Shown: positions 43,077 through 52,153, counted from the first letter of the stretch. The stretch: 64,000 nt of DNA from a bacterium (GCA_030430165.1 JAUIGL010000001.1:148348-212347); one strand, 5' to 3'. Notes: generated by a model from the letters alone, not told the origin. Translations and numbers: made by a program.

Positions 43077-43826
43077 ATGTCACCTGTTACGTTTCGCAAG
43101 ATCCACTGCCCCGCCGCCGGAATCGGCGCCCTCTTGCTCCTGGTGCTCACTACGGCGGCTGGCGCGCAGGACTTTCTGCCGGAACCGGACATCACCTACG
43201 TCGGCAACGTGCCGGCGGGCAGCCAGGTCGCGATCGGTCATCCCGCCGGGATGCTGGACAGCGTCTCCGCCGGCGCCGGGTCGTACGTCCTGGTGGCGCG
43301 CATGGTGCAGCCCGTCGCCGATCCAGCGCCTGCGAATCCGCCTGCCGGCAACGCCCTGGTAGGCGACAGCGCCACTTTGCTGATCGACGGCGTCGCGCAA
43401 GGGCTGGTGCCGCTGGCGGAGCGCGGCGGGGTCTACCGACTGGACATCCCGAATCCTGTGACGGTTCCCAATCCGGACGCAGTGTTGAATCCGGTGCGAG
43501 TGGTGCCGGCGATCCCCGGCGCCTCGCCGACGCCGACGCCGGATGGCACCACGACCACGCCAACCACGACGCCGACGAGTGGTGGCGGCGATACGCCGAC
43601 ACCGACTTTCACTCTTACTCCTGATCCTTCGGGGTGCGTTGGCGACTGCGACGACGATGGACGGGTTTCGATCAACGAGCTCATCCAGGGCGTGAACATC
43701 GCCCTCGGTAGGGCCCCGGTCGACCAGTGTCCGTCCTTCGATCGCAACCTCGACGACAACGTCGCGATCAACGAGCTCATCGCCGCGGTGAACAATGCCC
43801 TCAACGGTTGCGAGGGCGAGCTGTGA
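43077..43826 (+). CDS. Secreted protein with Thr/Pro linker and paired dockerin-like repeats
   Basis: 249 aa from the ATG at 43077. The signal peptide ends AAGA-QDFLP. Residues ~35-140 are a strand-rich domain (VGNVPAGSQVAIGH, SYVLVARMVQP, LVPLAERGGVYRLDIPNP) that I do not recognise. After a Pro/Thr linker come two calcium-loop-like units: CVGDCDDDGRVSINELI and FDRNLDDNVAINELI, ending in NALNGCEGEL. The pair is very close to the one ending the 5134 product. First gene of an operon with overlapping starts; its TGA overlaps the next ATG. Confidence 0.6.
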   Translation: MSPVTFRKIHCPAAGIGALLLLVLTTAAGAQDFLPEPDITYVGNVPAGSQVAIGHPAGMLDSVSAGAGSYVLVARMVQPVADPAPANPPAGNALVGDSATLLIDGVAQGLVPLAERGGVYRLDIPNPVTVPNPDAVLNPVRVVPAIPGASPTPTPDGTTTTPTTTPTSGGGDTPTPTFTLTPDPSGCVGDCDDDGRVSINELIQGVNIALGRAPVDQCPSFDRNLDDNVAINELIAAVNNALNGCEGEL

Positions 43827-44809
43827 TGTTCGCGCCGGGCCGAGTGCGCGTGCGTGCCGCGCTGTGTGGGTGTGCCGCCTCGATGGCGTTCTCTGCGGTG
43901 ACGCTGGCCGACGAGATCGCGCCATCACCGGACGATGCCGCGGTCGCAACGGTCGACGGGCGCCCGATCACCGCAGCAGCACTACGCCGGGCGATGGTGC
44001 GACGCGGCGCCGACTTCCTGCCCGGATTCTCGCAGGCAGACAAGAAGCAAGAGCTGGTCGAGAGCTTGGTCCGGACCCGCATCCTGGCCGACCAGGCGCG
44101 GGATGAAGGGCTAGATCGAGACCCCGACGTCGCCGCCCAGATCGAAAGCCTTCTCGCCCAGGCCTACTGGCGTCGCACCGTTGCCGAAATGCAGGTGGCG
44201 CCGGCGACCGCGGAGGACGCGAGGGCCTACTACGACGGACACGTCGAGGAATTCCGCAGGCCTCGACGGGCGCGTGGCGCGGTTTTGGTTCTGCGCTGGA
44301 AGCGTGACGCCGGCACGGCCGAGCGCGACCGGGTTCGATCCCGCTCCGCGGCCCTCGCCAAGAAGGCAGCCGGCAGCCGCCCGTCCGTCTTCACCCGGAT
44401 GATCGAGGAAGAATCGACCGACCCCGCGACCCGGCGCACTGCTGGCGATACGGGGTTCGTCGTCGAGGGGACGACCGTATTTCGCTTCGATCCGCCGGTG
44501 ATCGAGGCCCTGTTCGAGATTCCCGAAGTGGGGGGAGTCGAAGTCGTCGAGACCGAGCGCGGCATGGTTCTCGTTCAGCTGCGCGAACGCGAAGGCGGCG
44601 ACGTCGCGGCGTTCGAGCTGGTTACCGACTCGATTCGCCGCCGCTTGTCCGCGGAGCGCAGGGAGCAGGCGGTGGCCGAGCAGTACTCCGCGCTGCGCCA
44701 GCGGGCCGCGGTCGAGATCGACAGTGACGTCTTGCGAGGCGTCGGCCCAGCCGACCTCGCCGCCTCGGCGCGTCCGCCAGCATTTCCAGTAGGGGTCCCC
44801 GGTCCATGA
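43826..44809 (+). CDS. SurA/PpiC-type periplasmic chaperone-isomerase
   Basis: 327 aa; TGATG overlap with the upstream stop. The signal peptide ends VTLA-DEIA. VATVDGRPITAAALRRAMVRRG is the usual start of SurA_N/PpiC proteins. The helical part (KKQELVESLVRTRILADQARDEGL, DVAAQIESLLAQAYW) and a parvulin-like region (EEFRRPRRARGAVLVLR, PPVIEALFEIPEVG, VETERGMVLVQL) follow. The parvulin region looks degenerate in places, so it may act mainly as a chaperone. As part of the operon it probably folds the large secreted products encoded downstream. Confidence 0.78.
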   Translation: MFAPGRVRVRAALCGCAASMAFSAVTLADEIAPSPDDAAVATVDGRPITAAALRRAMVRRGADFLPGFSQADKKQELVESLVRTRILADQARDEGLDRDPDVAAQIESLLAQAYWRRTVAEMQVAPATAEDARAYYDGHVEEFRRPRRARGAVLVLRWKRDAGTAERDRVRSRSAALAKKAAGSRPSVFTRMIEEESTDPATRRTAGDTGFVVEGTTVFRFDPPVIEALFEIPEVGGVEVVETERGMVLVQLREREGGDVAAFELVTDSIRRRLSAERREQAVAEQYSALRQRAAVEIDSDVLRGVGPADLAASARPPAFPVGVPGP

Positions 44810-47331
44810 CTTTGCAGCGAAACCGCCGCCGTTGCCCGATTGCAGCGTGCCTGGCGATAGCCCTGATGATGGCGGTCCCGCTGTCTGCCTTTGCCGCAAC
44901 CCAGCGGCTGTTCCTCCAGGCTGGATGGAACCTGGTTTCGTTCAGCGTCGAGCCCGACGATGCCACCGTGCGCAGCGTGCTCGCGCCGCTGATCGTGACC
45001 GACAACTTCGAAGCTCTGTGGGCGTACGGTGCCGCGGACGGCGAGTGGGCGAGCTTTCCGCCGACTGCGGCAGGGCGGATGTCGGTCGAGACCGTCGCCA
45101 GCGGTCGCGGTTATTGGCTCAAGGTCGCGCGGTCGGCGACGATCGACGTCGAAGGCAGCTTCGAGGTGGCGACCGGTCCCGGCGAGATCTCCTCCGGGTG
45201 GAATCTGGTCGGCTTCGCGCTCGAGGAACCGACCCCCTACGAGAGAATCGTCACCAACGCATCGATTCGCCAGATCTGGACCTTCGACGCCACGCAAGGG
45301 GACTTCGTCGGCGTAGTCATCAATCCGCAGGGGCTGGTTCTGCGCGAAGACTTCATCGACCTGGAAGCTGGGCGCGGGTATTGGCTCTTCTCCAACCAGG
45401 AAGTTTCTCTGGCGCCCGTGCTCGGCACCGGCCTGCCGCCGGATCTCGACCTGCCGCCGTTGGTCAGCGCGGATGCGGTCACCAGCGGCGCCGGCGGCGA
45501 GCTCGCTCCGAAGCCGTTCAACCGATCGGCCGGGGACATCGATATCGCCGGCGACGGCTTCTATGACCGCACCGGCAGTCAGCGGGCGATCGATTTCGGC
45601 GAGCGCCAGACGATCCAGCCGATCAGCATCTTCAACGATCGGTCGGGTGTCTTGTCCTGGACGATCGAAGTTCTCGACCCCGAGTCGACGCCGTGGCTGC
45701 GCCTGCGCGAGCTCGACAGCACGACCCGGATGCAGACTCTGTTGATCGAAAAGAGCGGCACGGTCGCTTCCGAGACCGACATCGTCGATGTCATCGTCGA
45801 TCGTATCGGCCTGCCGCCCGGCGATCTGACCGGCGCCCTGCGGATCACCACCAACGCGGAAGATCTGCCGCCGCCGTCGGAAGCGGTGCGCGACATCGCC
45901 GTGCGCATGTCGGTCGCGGAGCTCGACGGCGACTACCGGCTCACCGCCGAGATCGAATCGATCAACGACCGCCCTGCCGATCTGCCCGATCCCCAACTGA
46001 CGATCAGCCTCTATCGCGACAGCGACGGGCTCAAGGTCGTGGTCAACGAGGCGCAGACCCTACTCATCTCGCAGCGCCTGCGCATGCGCGGCGATTTCTA
46101 TGAGACGGGTACCAGCCGTTTCGAGGTTTCCGGCAGCTACGAGATGCCGGCCGACGATCCCGGCAACCCGTACGGCGTCGCGGTGCGGCGCGATCTCACG
46201 TTGCGCGGCGAACGCCGCGATCCGCTCGATCCAGCCGACGATATTCTCGGGCCGCTCGACCTCAAGGGCGAGTACTTCGAGACCATCCGCAACGTCACCG
46301 ACCAGCCGATTTACCTCGCCGGTCGTTTCACGGCGGAGCGGCTGGGGCCGCTGGCGAGCGCGCGCGACTTGGCCGAGGCCGATAGTGGGCTGGCGGGCAA
46401 CATTCCCGACGGCGGCGTTCTCGAGCGTACGATCCAGATCGATCGCAATATCCTGATCACCGAGCTCGACGTGGCCGTGGAGCTGCAACACGCGCGTCCC
46501 GCGGACCTGGTGGTATCGCTGGTCGCTCCGGACACGACCGAGGCGGTGTTGCGCGATCGCAGTGCCGCCGCGGTCGGCCGCGTGCTCTACGACGAGATCG
46601 CGATGCCGGTCGACAGTCTCGAGATCTTCAACGGCAAGCTCGCCCCTGGGATCTACACGCTGCGCATCGAAGACGTGGCGGCGGGGCAAACCGGCACCCT
46701 GATCAACTGGGACCTGTCGATTCGCGGCACCGAGGTTCACGACCTCGCCGGGTCTGTCTCCGGTGTTCCGGAGGGCGCCGACCTGGTGCTGACCGGCTGC
46801 GGCGTCGCCAAGCGCACGACCACCGGCGCCGGCGGCTCCTTTTCTTTCGAGAATCTGGTCGATTGTGTCTACCGCATTACCATTCTCGAATCGGGCTTCC
46901 AGACCGTCAGCCAGGACGTGGTGCTGAATGGCGCCGACGTCGCGGACATTTCGATCGAACCGGTGGCCGGGAATCCGTTTGTGTCGACACCGGTCGATTT
47001 GCCGAGCGCTCCGAATGCCGCCTTCGTAGTCCTCACCACAGCTGGCGGCGCTGGATCGCTCGAACCTACACGGGCCCGACAGTATGTCGCCGAGGCGACC
47101 ACTTTCGACGTCGACCGGCCGCCGCTCGGCACCTTCCCCGAGGGGCCGGACACCAACGACTTCCTCGAGGCCGTCGATCCGCTGACCCGTTCGAACGTCG
47201 TCGGCATCAACGGGCGGGTCGACGGCCCGGCCGGACCGAGCTCACGGCGGCTGACCGTGACCATCGGCCAACCGGTGATCGGCAGCAGCGTGCAGGGCTC
47301 CCTGCGCCTGTCGGTTGGAGCCAATCCATGA
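44806..47331 (+). CDS. Large secreted protein with proprotein-convertase P-domain
   Basis: 841 aa; the start overlaps the previous stop by 4 nt. After the signal peptide (PLSAFA-ATQ) come two repeats of a GWNLVSFSV / SGWNLVGFAL type domain (~31-205), each with a GRGYWL phrase. A BACON-like region follows (ISIFNDRSGVLSWTIEV). Residues ~540-645 are a P/HomoB domain: GGVLERTIQIDRNILITELDV, HARPADLVVSLVAPDT and GTLINWDLSIRGTE. Then comes a carboxypeptidase-regulatory-like fold (LAGSVSGVPEGADLVLTGCG, GGSFSFENLVDCVYRITI). No protease domain is attached, though P-domains usually follow one. Likely a surface or secreted structural protein. Confidence 0.7.
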   Translation: MTLQRNRRRCPIAACLAIALMMAVPLSAFAATQRLFLQAGWNLVSFSVEPDDATVRSVLAPLIVTDNFEALWAYGAADGEWASFPPTAAGRMSVETVASGRGYWLKVARSATIDVEGSFEVATGPGEISSGWNLVGFALEEPTPYERIVTNASIRQIWTFDATQGDFVGVVINPQGLVLREDFIDLEAGRGYWLFSNQEVSLAPVLGTGLPPDLDLPPLVSADAVTSGAGGELAPKPFNRSAGDIDIAGDGFYDRTGSQRAIDFGERQTIQPISIFNDRSGVLSWTIEVLDPESTPWLRLRELDSTTRMQTLLIEKSGTVASETDIVDVIVDRIGLPPGDLTGALRITTNAEDLPPPSEAVRDIAVRMSVAELDGDYRLTAEIESINDRPADLPDPQLTISLYRDSDGLKVVVNEAQTLLISQRLRMRGDFYETGTSRFEVSGSYEMPADDPGNPYGVAVRRDLTLRGERRDPLDPADDILGPLDLKGEYFETIRNVTDQPIYLAGRFTAERLGPLASARDLAEADSGLAGNIPDGGVLERTIQIDRNILITELDVAVELQHARPADLVVSLVAPDTTEAVLRDRSAAAVGRVLYDEIAMPVDSLEIFNGKLAPGIYTLRIEDVAAGQTGTLINWDLSIRGTEVHDLAGSVSGVPEGADLVLTGCGVAKRTTTGAGGSFSFENLVDCVYRITILESGFQTVSQDVVLNGADVADISIEPVAGNPFVSTPVDLPSAPNAAFVVLTTAGGAGSLEPTRARQYVAEATTFDVDRPPLGTFPEGPDTNDFLEAVDPLTRSNVVGINGRVDGPAGPSSRRLTVTIGQPVIGSSVQGSLRLSVGANP

Positions 47332-50126
47332 AGCGTTTCGCTGCATCTCTGGCAACTGCGGTCGCCATGGCGCTCTTGGGCAACGCCGGCGAGGTCGGTG
47401 CCGCGACCGCGGTTGCCAGTCGCGACTGCGTGCGCGGCGACCTGTCCGCGATTTGGTCGCGGCTCGATGTCGCGCGTGCCTACCGCGGCGGCTTCGCCGA
47501 GCCCGACGATGGCGGCATCACCCGGCGGCGCGGCAACAAGTCGTACAACCAGCTTCTCCAAGACTACCCCCTGCAGCAGGCGGAGTTCCGCGCGATCCTC
47601 GACGAGTTCGCAACGAATCTCGACGACCCCCGGCAACGGGTCGCGCGCGAAGCCGTGTGCGGCTTCCGCGAGACGCTCAACGAGATCATGGCGGGCGAGA
47701 CGTTACTCGGAAACCAGAAGCTGCTGCAGGGCCTGCGCACCCGCTACCCGGGGATCGGGGACCCTCTCGACCCGGACCAGCTCACGTTGCTCACCGAAGC
47801 GACATCGATATTTCGCAGCGCCGTCGAGCTTACCGCCGATCGCCTGCGCGAAGCGCCCGAGCGCGCCCGCAGTCGCGGCGACGTCAACCTCGATTTTCCG
47901 TTCTTCGTTCAGAATACGCCCACGGTAGCTGGGACCCAGGGCGAGGTGGTCGAGAGCGATTATTTCCGCTTCACCGACCTGGTGGTTCGCTACGGGCTTG
48001 CCGGCAATTCGCTCGGCAAGCGCATGTTCTTCTTCGGCAACGACGATGCGGTCGAACGCGCCAACGCGGCTGCCGTTTTTCAACGCACCGCGCAGACGGT
48101 CTATCTCAGCGCCGCACTGCTGGGCGCCGCACAGACCCGGGAGGACTTTCAGAACAACGCCGGTTTCGAGGTGAAACGCCAGGTCAACGACGCACAGCAG
48201 ACCTTCGACGACATTCTCGCCGGCTTCAATCCGCTCACGCTCAGCGGCGACTTCGTGCCCAACCAGCCGACCAACAATCTGCTGGCCGGAGTGCGCAACT
48301 TGGTCGTCTCGGCGCAGACCGACGAGGAGTCGGCGCGCCTGTTGAACCGGCAGTACGACGAGGACCAGACGGCACTCACCCAGGAGCTGCGGCGGCAGAC
48401 CGAGGCGTACGTCGATCAGCTCGACATCCTGCTCGGCATCGTCGTGCGTCCCGGCGACGTCAGCTGCGACCCTCCGCAACAGACTGCGTGCGATCTGGCG
48501 ATCTCCGAGCACCGAGAGAAGGTTCTCGCCCTGACCAGGGACCCGGCGTACATGTGCGGGCCGCAGGCCGCGTTGGATCCGCTCGACTGCACCGCCACCA
48601 CCGCGGAGGGCGCCTGCGACGCGACGATCTGCAACTTCTACCGCGCTTTCACCGGAGCACAAATCGACCTGCGCGAGGCCGAGCGGACGCTGATGAACTT
48701 CACCGAGCAAATCCGCATCGAGGAGGAACGCAGTGGTACCGTGACGCGCACGGTGCGGTCGGGGGCAGTCGGACTCTCGGTCCTCGACGTTGCGCAAGGG
48801 ATTGCGACCGCCGCCGTTCCCGACATCTCGGTCGGTGCCGATGGTCCGGAGTTGTCGTACGCTCTGACCGCGGCAGTGGAGGGGATTTTCAACGCACAGC
48901 GCACGCAGATCGAGGCAGCGCAGGAAATTCAGCTCGAACAGACCGAATCGGCCGCGACGATCAAGAACCTGCTGCTCGAGCAAGCCACGCAGGCAATCGC
49001 CGTGCAGCGGGCGAAGCTCTCCGTGATCGAGGAGCGAGCCAACTATACCGCTTCGATCGGTGATCTCGTGCGCTTCATGCGCAATGCCGCGGGCTCGCGC
49101 GAAGAGCTCACCCAGGCCTACTTCACGAATCCGGCCTACCGCATGCAGCTCGAGCTGGCTCAGCAGGATGCGGATGCCTCGTTCGAGGCGGCGATGGTGT
49201 CGGCCTACCAGGCGACGAAAGCGCTCGAGTACGAATGGGTCGAGCGCGTTTCGAATCCGGTCGCCCGCCAGGACGGCGGGTTGGCCGAGCCGATCGGCGG
49301 CGGCAGCAAATTCGATCCGATCGTGCGCGCCGAGTCGGTCTTCGCGGTTGCGTCCGCCGGCAGCCCCGGCGCCCCTTCGCCGACGCTGCAGACGTACGTC
49401 GAGGCGCTGCAGCAGTGGGACAGCAAGATGCGCCAGCTGCGCGGCCCGCAGCGACAGCCCGGTCAAACGGTGCGCATCTCGCTCAAGCGCGACATCTTCG
49501 GCTTCGACAGCCCGGACGAAGCGTTCAACCGCCTCGCTTTCCGCGACCTGATCGCGCGCAATCGCGTACCGGGCCGCAATCCCAATCAGGACGATCTGGT
49601 TCTCGAGTTTCCGATTCAGATCGCCGACGAGACCCTACTGCCGCCGCGGTTGAACCTGAAGATCCTCAACCGTCGGGAGGGGGCAGGGCTGTGCGAAGGC
49701 GGCATCAGCGTCGATCTAAAGACCGTCCCGGGCCGCATGCTGCGGTCGGTGCCGTCGGTGAACCCGCCGCTGGTCGATCTCGTCCTCTTCGACGAGGCGG
49801 TGTTGCGGACCTTCTTCTCGCGCTTCGAGAGCGGCGGCCAGGATGACTTCCTGACCCTCGAGCTCGAAGAGGCGCGCGACATCGGGCAGTCGCAGTTCGC
49901 CGCCCTTTCGGTTCAGGCGACCATCGACGGGGCTGGGAGCGTGCAGCCAAACTGCCAGCTCGCCAACCGTAGCCCCGCGGTGTCGCGCTGGCAGTTCCGT
50001 ATCCCGGGTGGCAGCGGCAGCAACGGTTCGCTCCTGCTCGACAATCTCGACGACATCGAGCTCATCCTGACCTACACCTTCGGCCAGCCGCCGACCTTCC
50101 AGTTCCCGGTTTTCCCCGCGGGATAG
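47328..50126 (+). CDS. Large secreted helical protein of unknown family
   Basis: 932 aa; the start overlaps the previous stop (ATGA). The signal peptide ends EVGA-ATAV. The chain is mostly predicted helical: for example KRQVNDAQQTFDDILAG, TEAYVDQLDILLGIVV, then a long coiled-coil-like middle (AQRTQIEAAQEIQLEQTES to VIEERANYTASIGDLVRFM). A Cys pair region (CDPPQQTACDLAISEHREK, CGPQAALDPLDC, CDATICNFY) may be disulfide-bonded. The last ~200 residues are strand-rich and end in FGQPPTFQFPVFPAG. I recognise no family. Placement between a P-domain protein and a tail-collar protein suggests a shared surface assembly. Confidence 0.6.
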   Translation: MKRFAASLATAVAMALLGNAGEVGAATAVASRDCVRGDLSAIWSRLDVARAYRGGFAEPDDGGITRRRGNKSYNQLLQDYPLQQAEFRAILDEFATNLDDPRQRVAREAVCGFRETLNEIMAGETLLGNQKLLQGLRTRYPGIGDPLDPDQLTLLTEATSIFRSAVELTADRLREAPERARSRGDVNLDFPFFVQNTPTVAGTQGEVVESDYFRFTDLVVRYGLAGNSLGKRMFFFGNDDAVERANAAAVFQRTAQTVYLSAALLGAAQTREDFQNNAGFEVKRQVNDAQQTFDDILAGFNPLTLSGDFVPNQPTNNLLAGVRNLVVSAQTDEESARLLNRQYDEDQTALTQELRRQTEAYVDQLDILLGIVVRPGDVSCDPPQQTACDLAISEHREKVLALTRDPAYMCGPQAALDPLDCTATTAEGACDATICNFYRAFTGAQIDLREAERTLMNFTEQIRIEEERSGTVTRTVRSGAVGLSVLDVAQGIATAAVPDISVGADGPELSYALTAAVEGIFNAQRTQIEAAQEIQLEQTESAATIKNLLLEQATQAIAVQRAKLSVIEERANYTASIGDLVRFMRNAAGSREELTQAYFTNPAYRMQLELAQQDADASFEAAMVSAYQATKALEYEWVERVSNPVARQDGGLAEPIGGGSKFDPIVRAESVFAVASAGSPGAPSPTLQTYVEALQQWDSKMRQLRGPQRQPGQTVRISLKRDIFGFDSPDEAFNRLAFRDLIARNRVPGRNPNQDDLVLEFPIQIADETLLPPRLNLKILNRREGAGLCEGGISVDLKTVPGRMLRSVPSVNPPLVDLVLFDEAVLRTFFSRFESGGQDDFLTLELEEARDIGQSQFAALSVQATIDGAGSVQPNCQLANRSPAVSRWQFRIPGGSGSNGSLLLDNLDDIELILTYTFGQPPTFQFPVFPAG

Positions 50127-50150
50127 GTAGTGGCTCGTAAAGGAATGATC

Positions 50151-51239
50151 ATGAAGACACAGTGGCAAACGGCTCAGCGAGCCGCCCTTACGGCGTCGGC
50201 GCTTGCGCTTCTCCTGGCAGCGCCGGCCTCGGCGCAGCGTCTGATCCCCTTCCAGGGACGTGTCACCGACGGTGCGGGGCAGCCTCTCGAGGGCGTGTTC
50301 GGGGTGACCTTCGCAATCTACGACGAGGCCACCGGTGGTACCGCGCTGTACGTCGAGCGGCACACCGACGTCAGCATCATCGGCGGTCAGGTCAACGTGC
50401 TGCTCGGCAGCATCGTCTCGCTCGACGATCCGAACGGCGACCAGAACCCGAACGACGCGGTCGAGTTCGACGACGCGCTGCGGCCGCGTTACCTCGGTAT
50501 CAAAGTCGGCGACGACACCAATCAGGAGATGGTGCCGCGCCACCAGTTGGTTCCCTCGTTCCATTCCCGAATCGCCGACACCACTATCGACGGCGGCGTC
50601 GGCACCGAGCAGCTGGCGGACGGCGCCGTCACGGTCGCAAAAATCGCGCCCGAGGCGGTCCTCCCGGCTGGTGCGATCATGCCCTACGGCGGCCGCACGG
50701 CGCCTCCGGGGTGGGTGCTCTGTGACGGGACCACCTACGACGGCTCGCTGCCGGAGTACGCCGGTATCTTCAACGCGATCGGCACCGCCTTCGGCGGCGG
50801 CGGCAACATGTTCCAGGTGCCCGACTTGCGTGGGCAGTTCCTGCGCGGACTCGACGCCGGAGCCGGGGTCGATCCGGACTTCGCGGGTCGTAGCGGAGGC
50901 GAGGGTGAATCCAAGATCGGTTCCACGCAGTCGTCGGCGGTGGTAGTGCAAACCGGGTTGGCCAACTCGGTGTCCGCGAGCACGGCGACCGGTGGGCTGC
51001 ACTTTCATACGTTGCTCCTGAGGTCGCGTTCTTCGGGAGCTCCAGATCCCCTTGGATTCGGAACGTATCAGGAAGCAGGGGGGTCGGGGTTCTCCTCGCC
51101 GACGACCAACGACAACGGCGCCCACTCGCACAGCTTTACCGTTCCGTCCCATTCGGTCTCGATCACACCGAGCTTCGGTGGGACCTCGACCGAAACCCGA
51201 CCGACGAACGTGGCGGTGAACTACATCTGCAAGCTCTGA
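50151..51239 (+). CDS. Secreted protein with phage tail-collar domain
   Basis: 362 aa from the ATG at 50151, which has AAAGGA 6 nt ahead (an ATG at 50145 abuts that site). A signal peptide (PASA-QRL) shows export, unlike phage tail fibres. Residues ~25-110 form the common N-domain (LIPFQGRVTDGAGQPLEGVFG, GGQVNVLLGSI). The Tail_Collar domain follows: AGAIMPYGGRTAPPGWVLCDGTTYD, YAGIFNAIGTAFGGGG and FQVPDLRGQFLRG. The C-terminus has the His-containing strands (HSHSFTVPSHS) and RPTNVAVNYICKL usual for such fibres. No other phage genes are nearby, so this is a domesticated adhesin or surface-fibre tip, 24 nt after the previous stop. Confidence 0.75.
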   Translation: MKTQWQTAQRAALTASALALLLAAPASAQRLIPFQGRVTDGAGQPLEGVFGVTFAIYDEATGGTALYVERHTDVSIIGGQVNVLLGSIVSLDDPNGDQNPNDAVEFDDALRPRYLGIKVGDDTNQEMVPRHQLVPSFHSRIADTTIDGGVGTEQLADGAVTVAKIAPEAVLPAGAIMPYGGRTAPPGWVLCDGTTYDGSLPEYAGIFNAIGTAFGGGGNMFQVPDLRGQFLRGLDAGAGVDPDFAGRSGGEGESKIGSTQSSAVVVQTGLANSVSASTATGGLHFHTLLLRSRSSGAPDPLGFGTYQEAGGSGFSSPTTNDNGAHSHSFTVPSHSVSITPSFGGTSTETRPTNVAVNYICKL

Positions 51240-51257
51240 GGCGGGTGATTCGTGGGA

Positions 51258-51282
51258 AGTCCGAGCTGGAAGGGATCGGACT
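51258..51282 (+). terminator. Inverted repeat after the secreted-protein operon
   Basis: AGTCCGA (51258-51264) and TCGGACT (51276-51282) pair over 7 bp with an 11-nt loop, about 19 nt past the stop. No T-run. Confidence 0.4.
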
Positions 51283-51473
51283 CTGCCGCAGCCGCGGGTT
51301 TCCCGATTCGTCGATGAGCTTCGGAACCGGCCACCGAGCTCGGATTGCAGTTTGATGCGCGCCAACTCGAGTGGCGTTTTGTGATCGGCGCCCGGGAAGT
51401 TCTAGCCGACGTCGAGTTGTCGAATCGGTCTCCGCGCGAAACTCTGAGATAGATCACGCGTTGACGGGTCGGC

Positions 51474-51902
51474 TCATTCGAGTCGGACGACGTCGACGTC
51501 GCCAAAGCGAGCGAAATCCCGGTCCTCGGAGAGGATCTCGCGCACGCCGTGTTCGACGCATGTGGCGGCGATTTGAGCGTCGAACACCAAGTTGCCTCGG
51601 GCGTCGGCGTCGCGACAAGTCTTGGCGAAACGGTCGGGAAACTCCGGCCCCGGGATCAGTAGCCGCGCGGCGGGACTCCCGAGGACGTGCTCGACGAATC
51701 CCAACGCCTGGTCGAGGCTGCTCGGCGGTCGGAATACCCGCGGGTGTGTCACTACCCGGACGAACTCCCCGATGCAGAAGATCGGAAGCGCCCAGGGGGC
51801 GTTTCCCTCGACGAGTCGACGCAATCGCTCGGTCGCGCTCCGGTGCGCCGGCATCTCTTCGCGGTGCGCGTACACCAGGATGTTGGTATCGACGGCGATC
51901 AC
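51474..51902 (-). CDS. vapC: PIN-domain ribonuclease toxin (VapC-type)
   Basis: 142 aa. MIAVDTNILVYAHREE gives the first acidic residue of a PIN domain; GEFVRVVTHPRVF, NLVFDAQIAATCVEHG and LSEDRDFARF supply the other conserved Asp/Glu. It overlaps the antitoxin stop by 4 nt, as usual for VapBC. It should cleave RNA (tRNA or other) unless bound by the antitoxin. The VapB-type partner lies directly upstream. Confidence 0.9.
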   Translation of the reverse strand: MIAVDTNILVYAHREEMPAHRSATERLRRLVEGNAPWALPIFCIGEFVRVVTHPRVFRPPSSLDQALGFVEHVLGSPAARLLIPGPEFPDRFAKTCRDADARGNLVFDAQIAATCVEHGVREILSEDRDFARFGDVDVVRLE

Positions 51903-52138
51903 TGTGGCTCGTCGAGCAGATCGTAGAGGGCGTTTCGATCGGCAACGTCGATGGCGGGTTGCTCACTGCCGCGCACCGTGGGGGGCGCGAAGCGATACGC
52001 CTCTGTACTCTTCGGTCTCGGCGCGAGGCGCGCCCGCAGCGCGTCCTCGACGACCGCGCGCAGGGTGGTGCCCTGTTGCGCCGCGAACCGTTTCGCCCGT
52101 GCGAGGATGCGGTCGTCGATCTCGATCGTCGTTTTCAT
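51899..52138 (-). CDS. vapB: VapB-type ribbon-helix-helix antitoxin
   Basis: 79 aa from the ATG at 52138; a GTG at 52147 is in frame but lies inside the palindromic operator. MKTTIEIDDRILARAKRFAAQQGTTLRAVVEDALRARL is a clean ribbon-helix-helix DNA-binding opening. The C-terminal tail (AIDVADRNALYDLLDEP) should clamp the PIN toxin. A perfect palindrome covers the start codon. Confidence 0.88.
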   Translation of the reverse strand: MKTTIEIDDRILARAKRFAAQQGTTLRAVVEDALRARLAPRPKSTEAYRFAPPTVRGSEQPAIDVADRNALYDLLDEPQ

Positions 52139-52153
52139 ATGGGTCACCCATAT
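52137..52153. promoter_or_regulatory. Perfect 17-bp palindrome over the vapB start
   Basis: ATATGGGT-C-ACCCATAT, perfect over 8+1+8, overlapping the ATG. A further half-site CCCATAT follows at 52160-52166. This is the expected place and form of an autorepression operator for the VapBC complex. Confidence 0.7.

Noticed and set aside
50151..51239. Prophage remnant based on the tail-collar domain
   Set aside because: A signal peptide is present and there are no capsid, terminase, integrase or lysis genes nearby.
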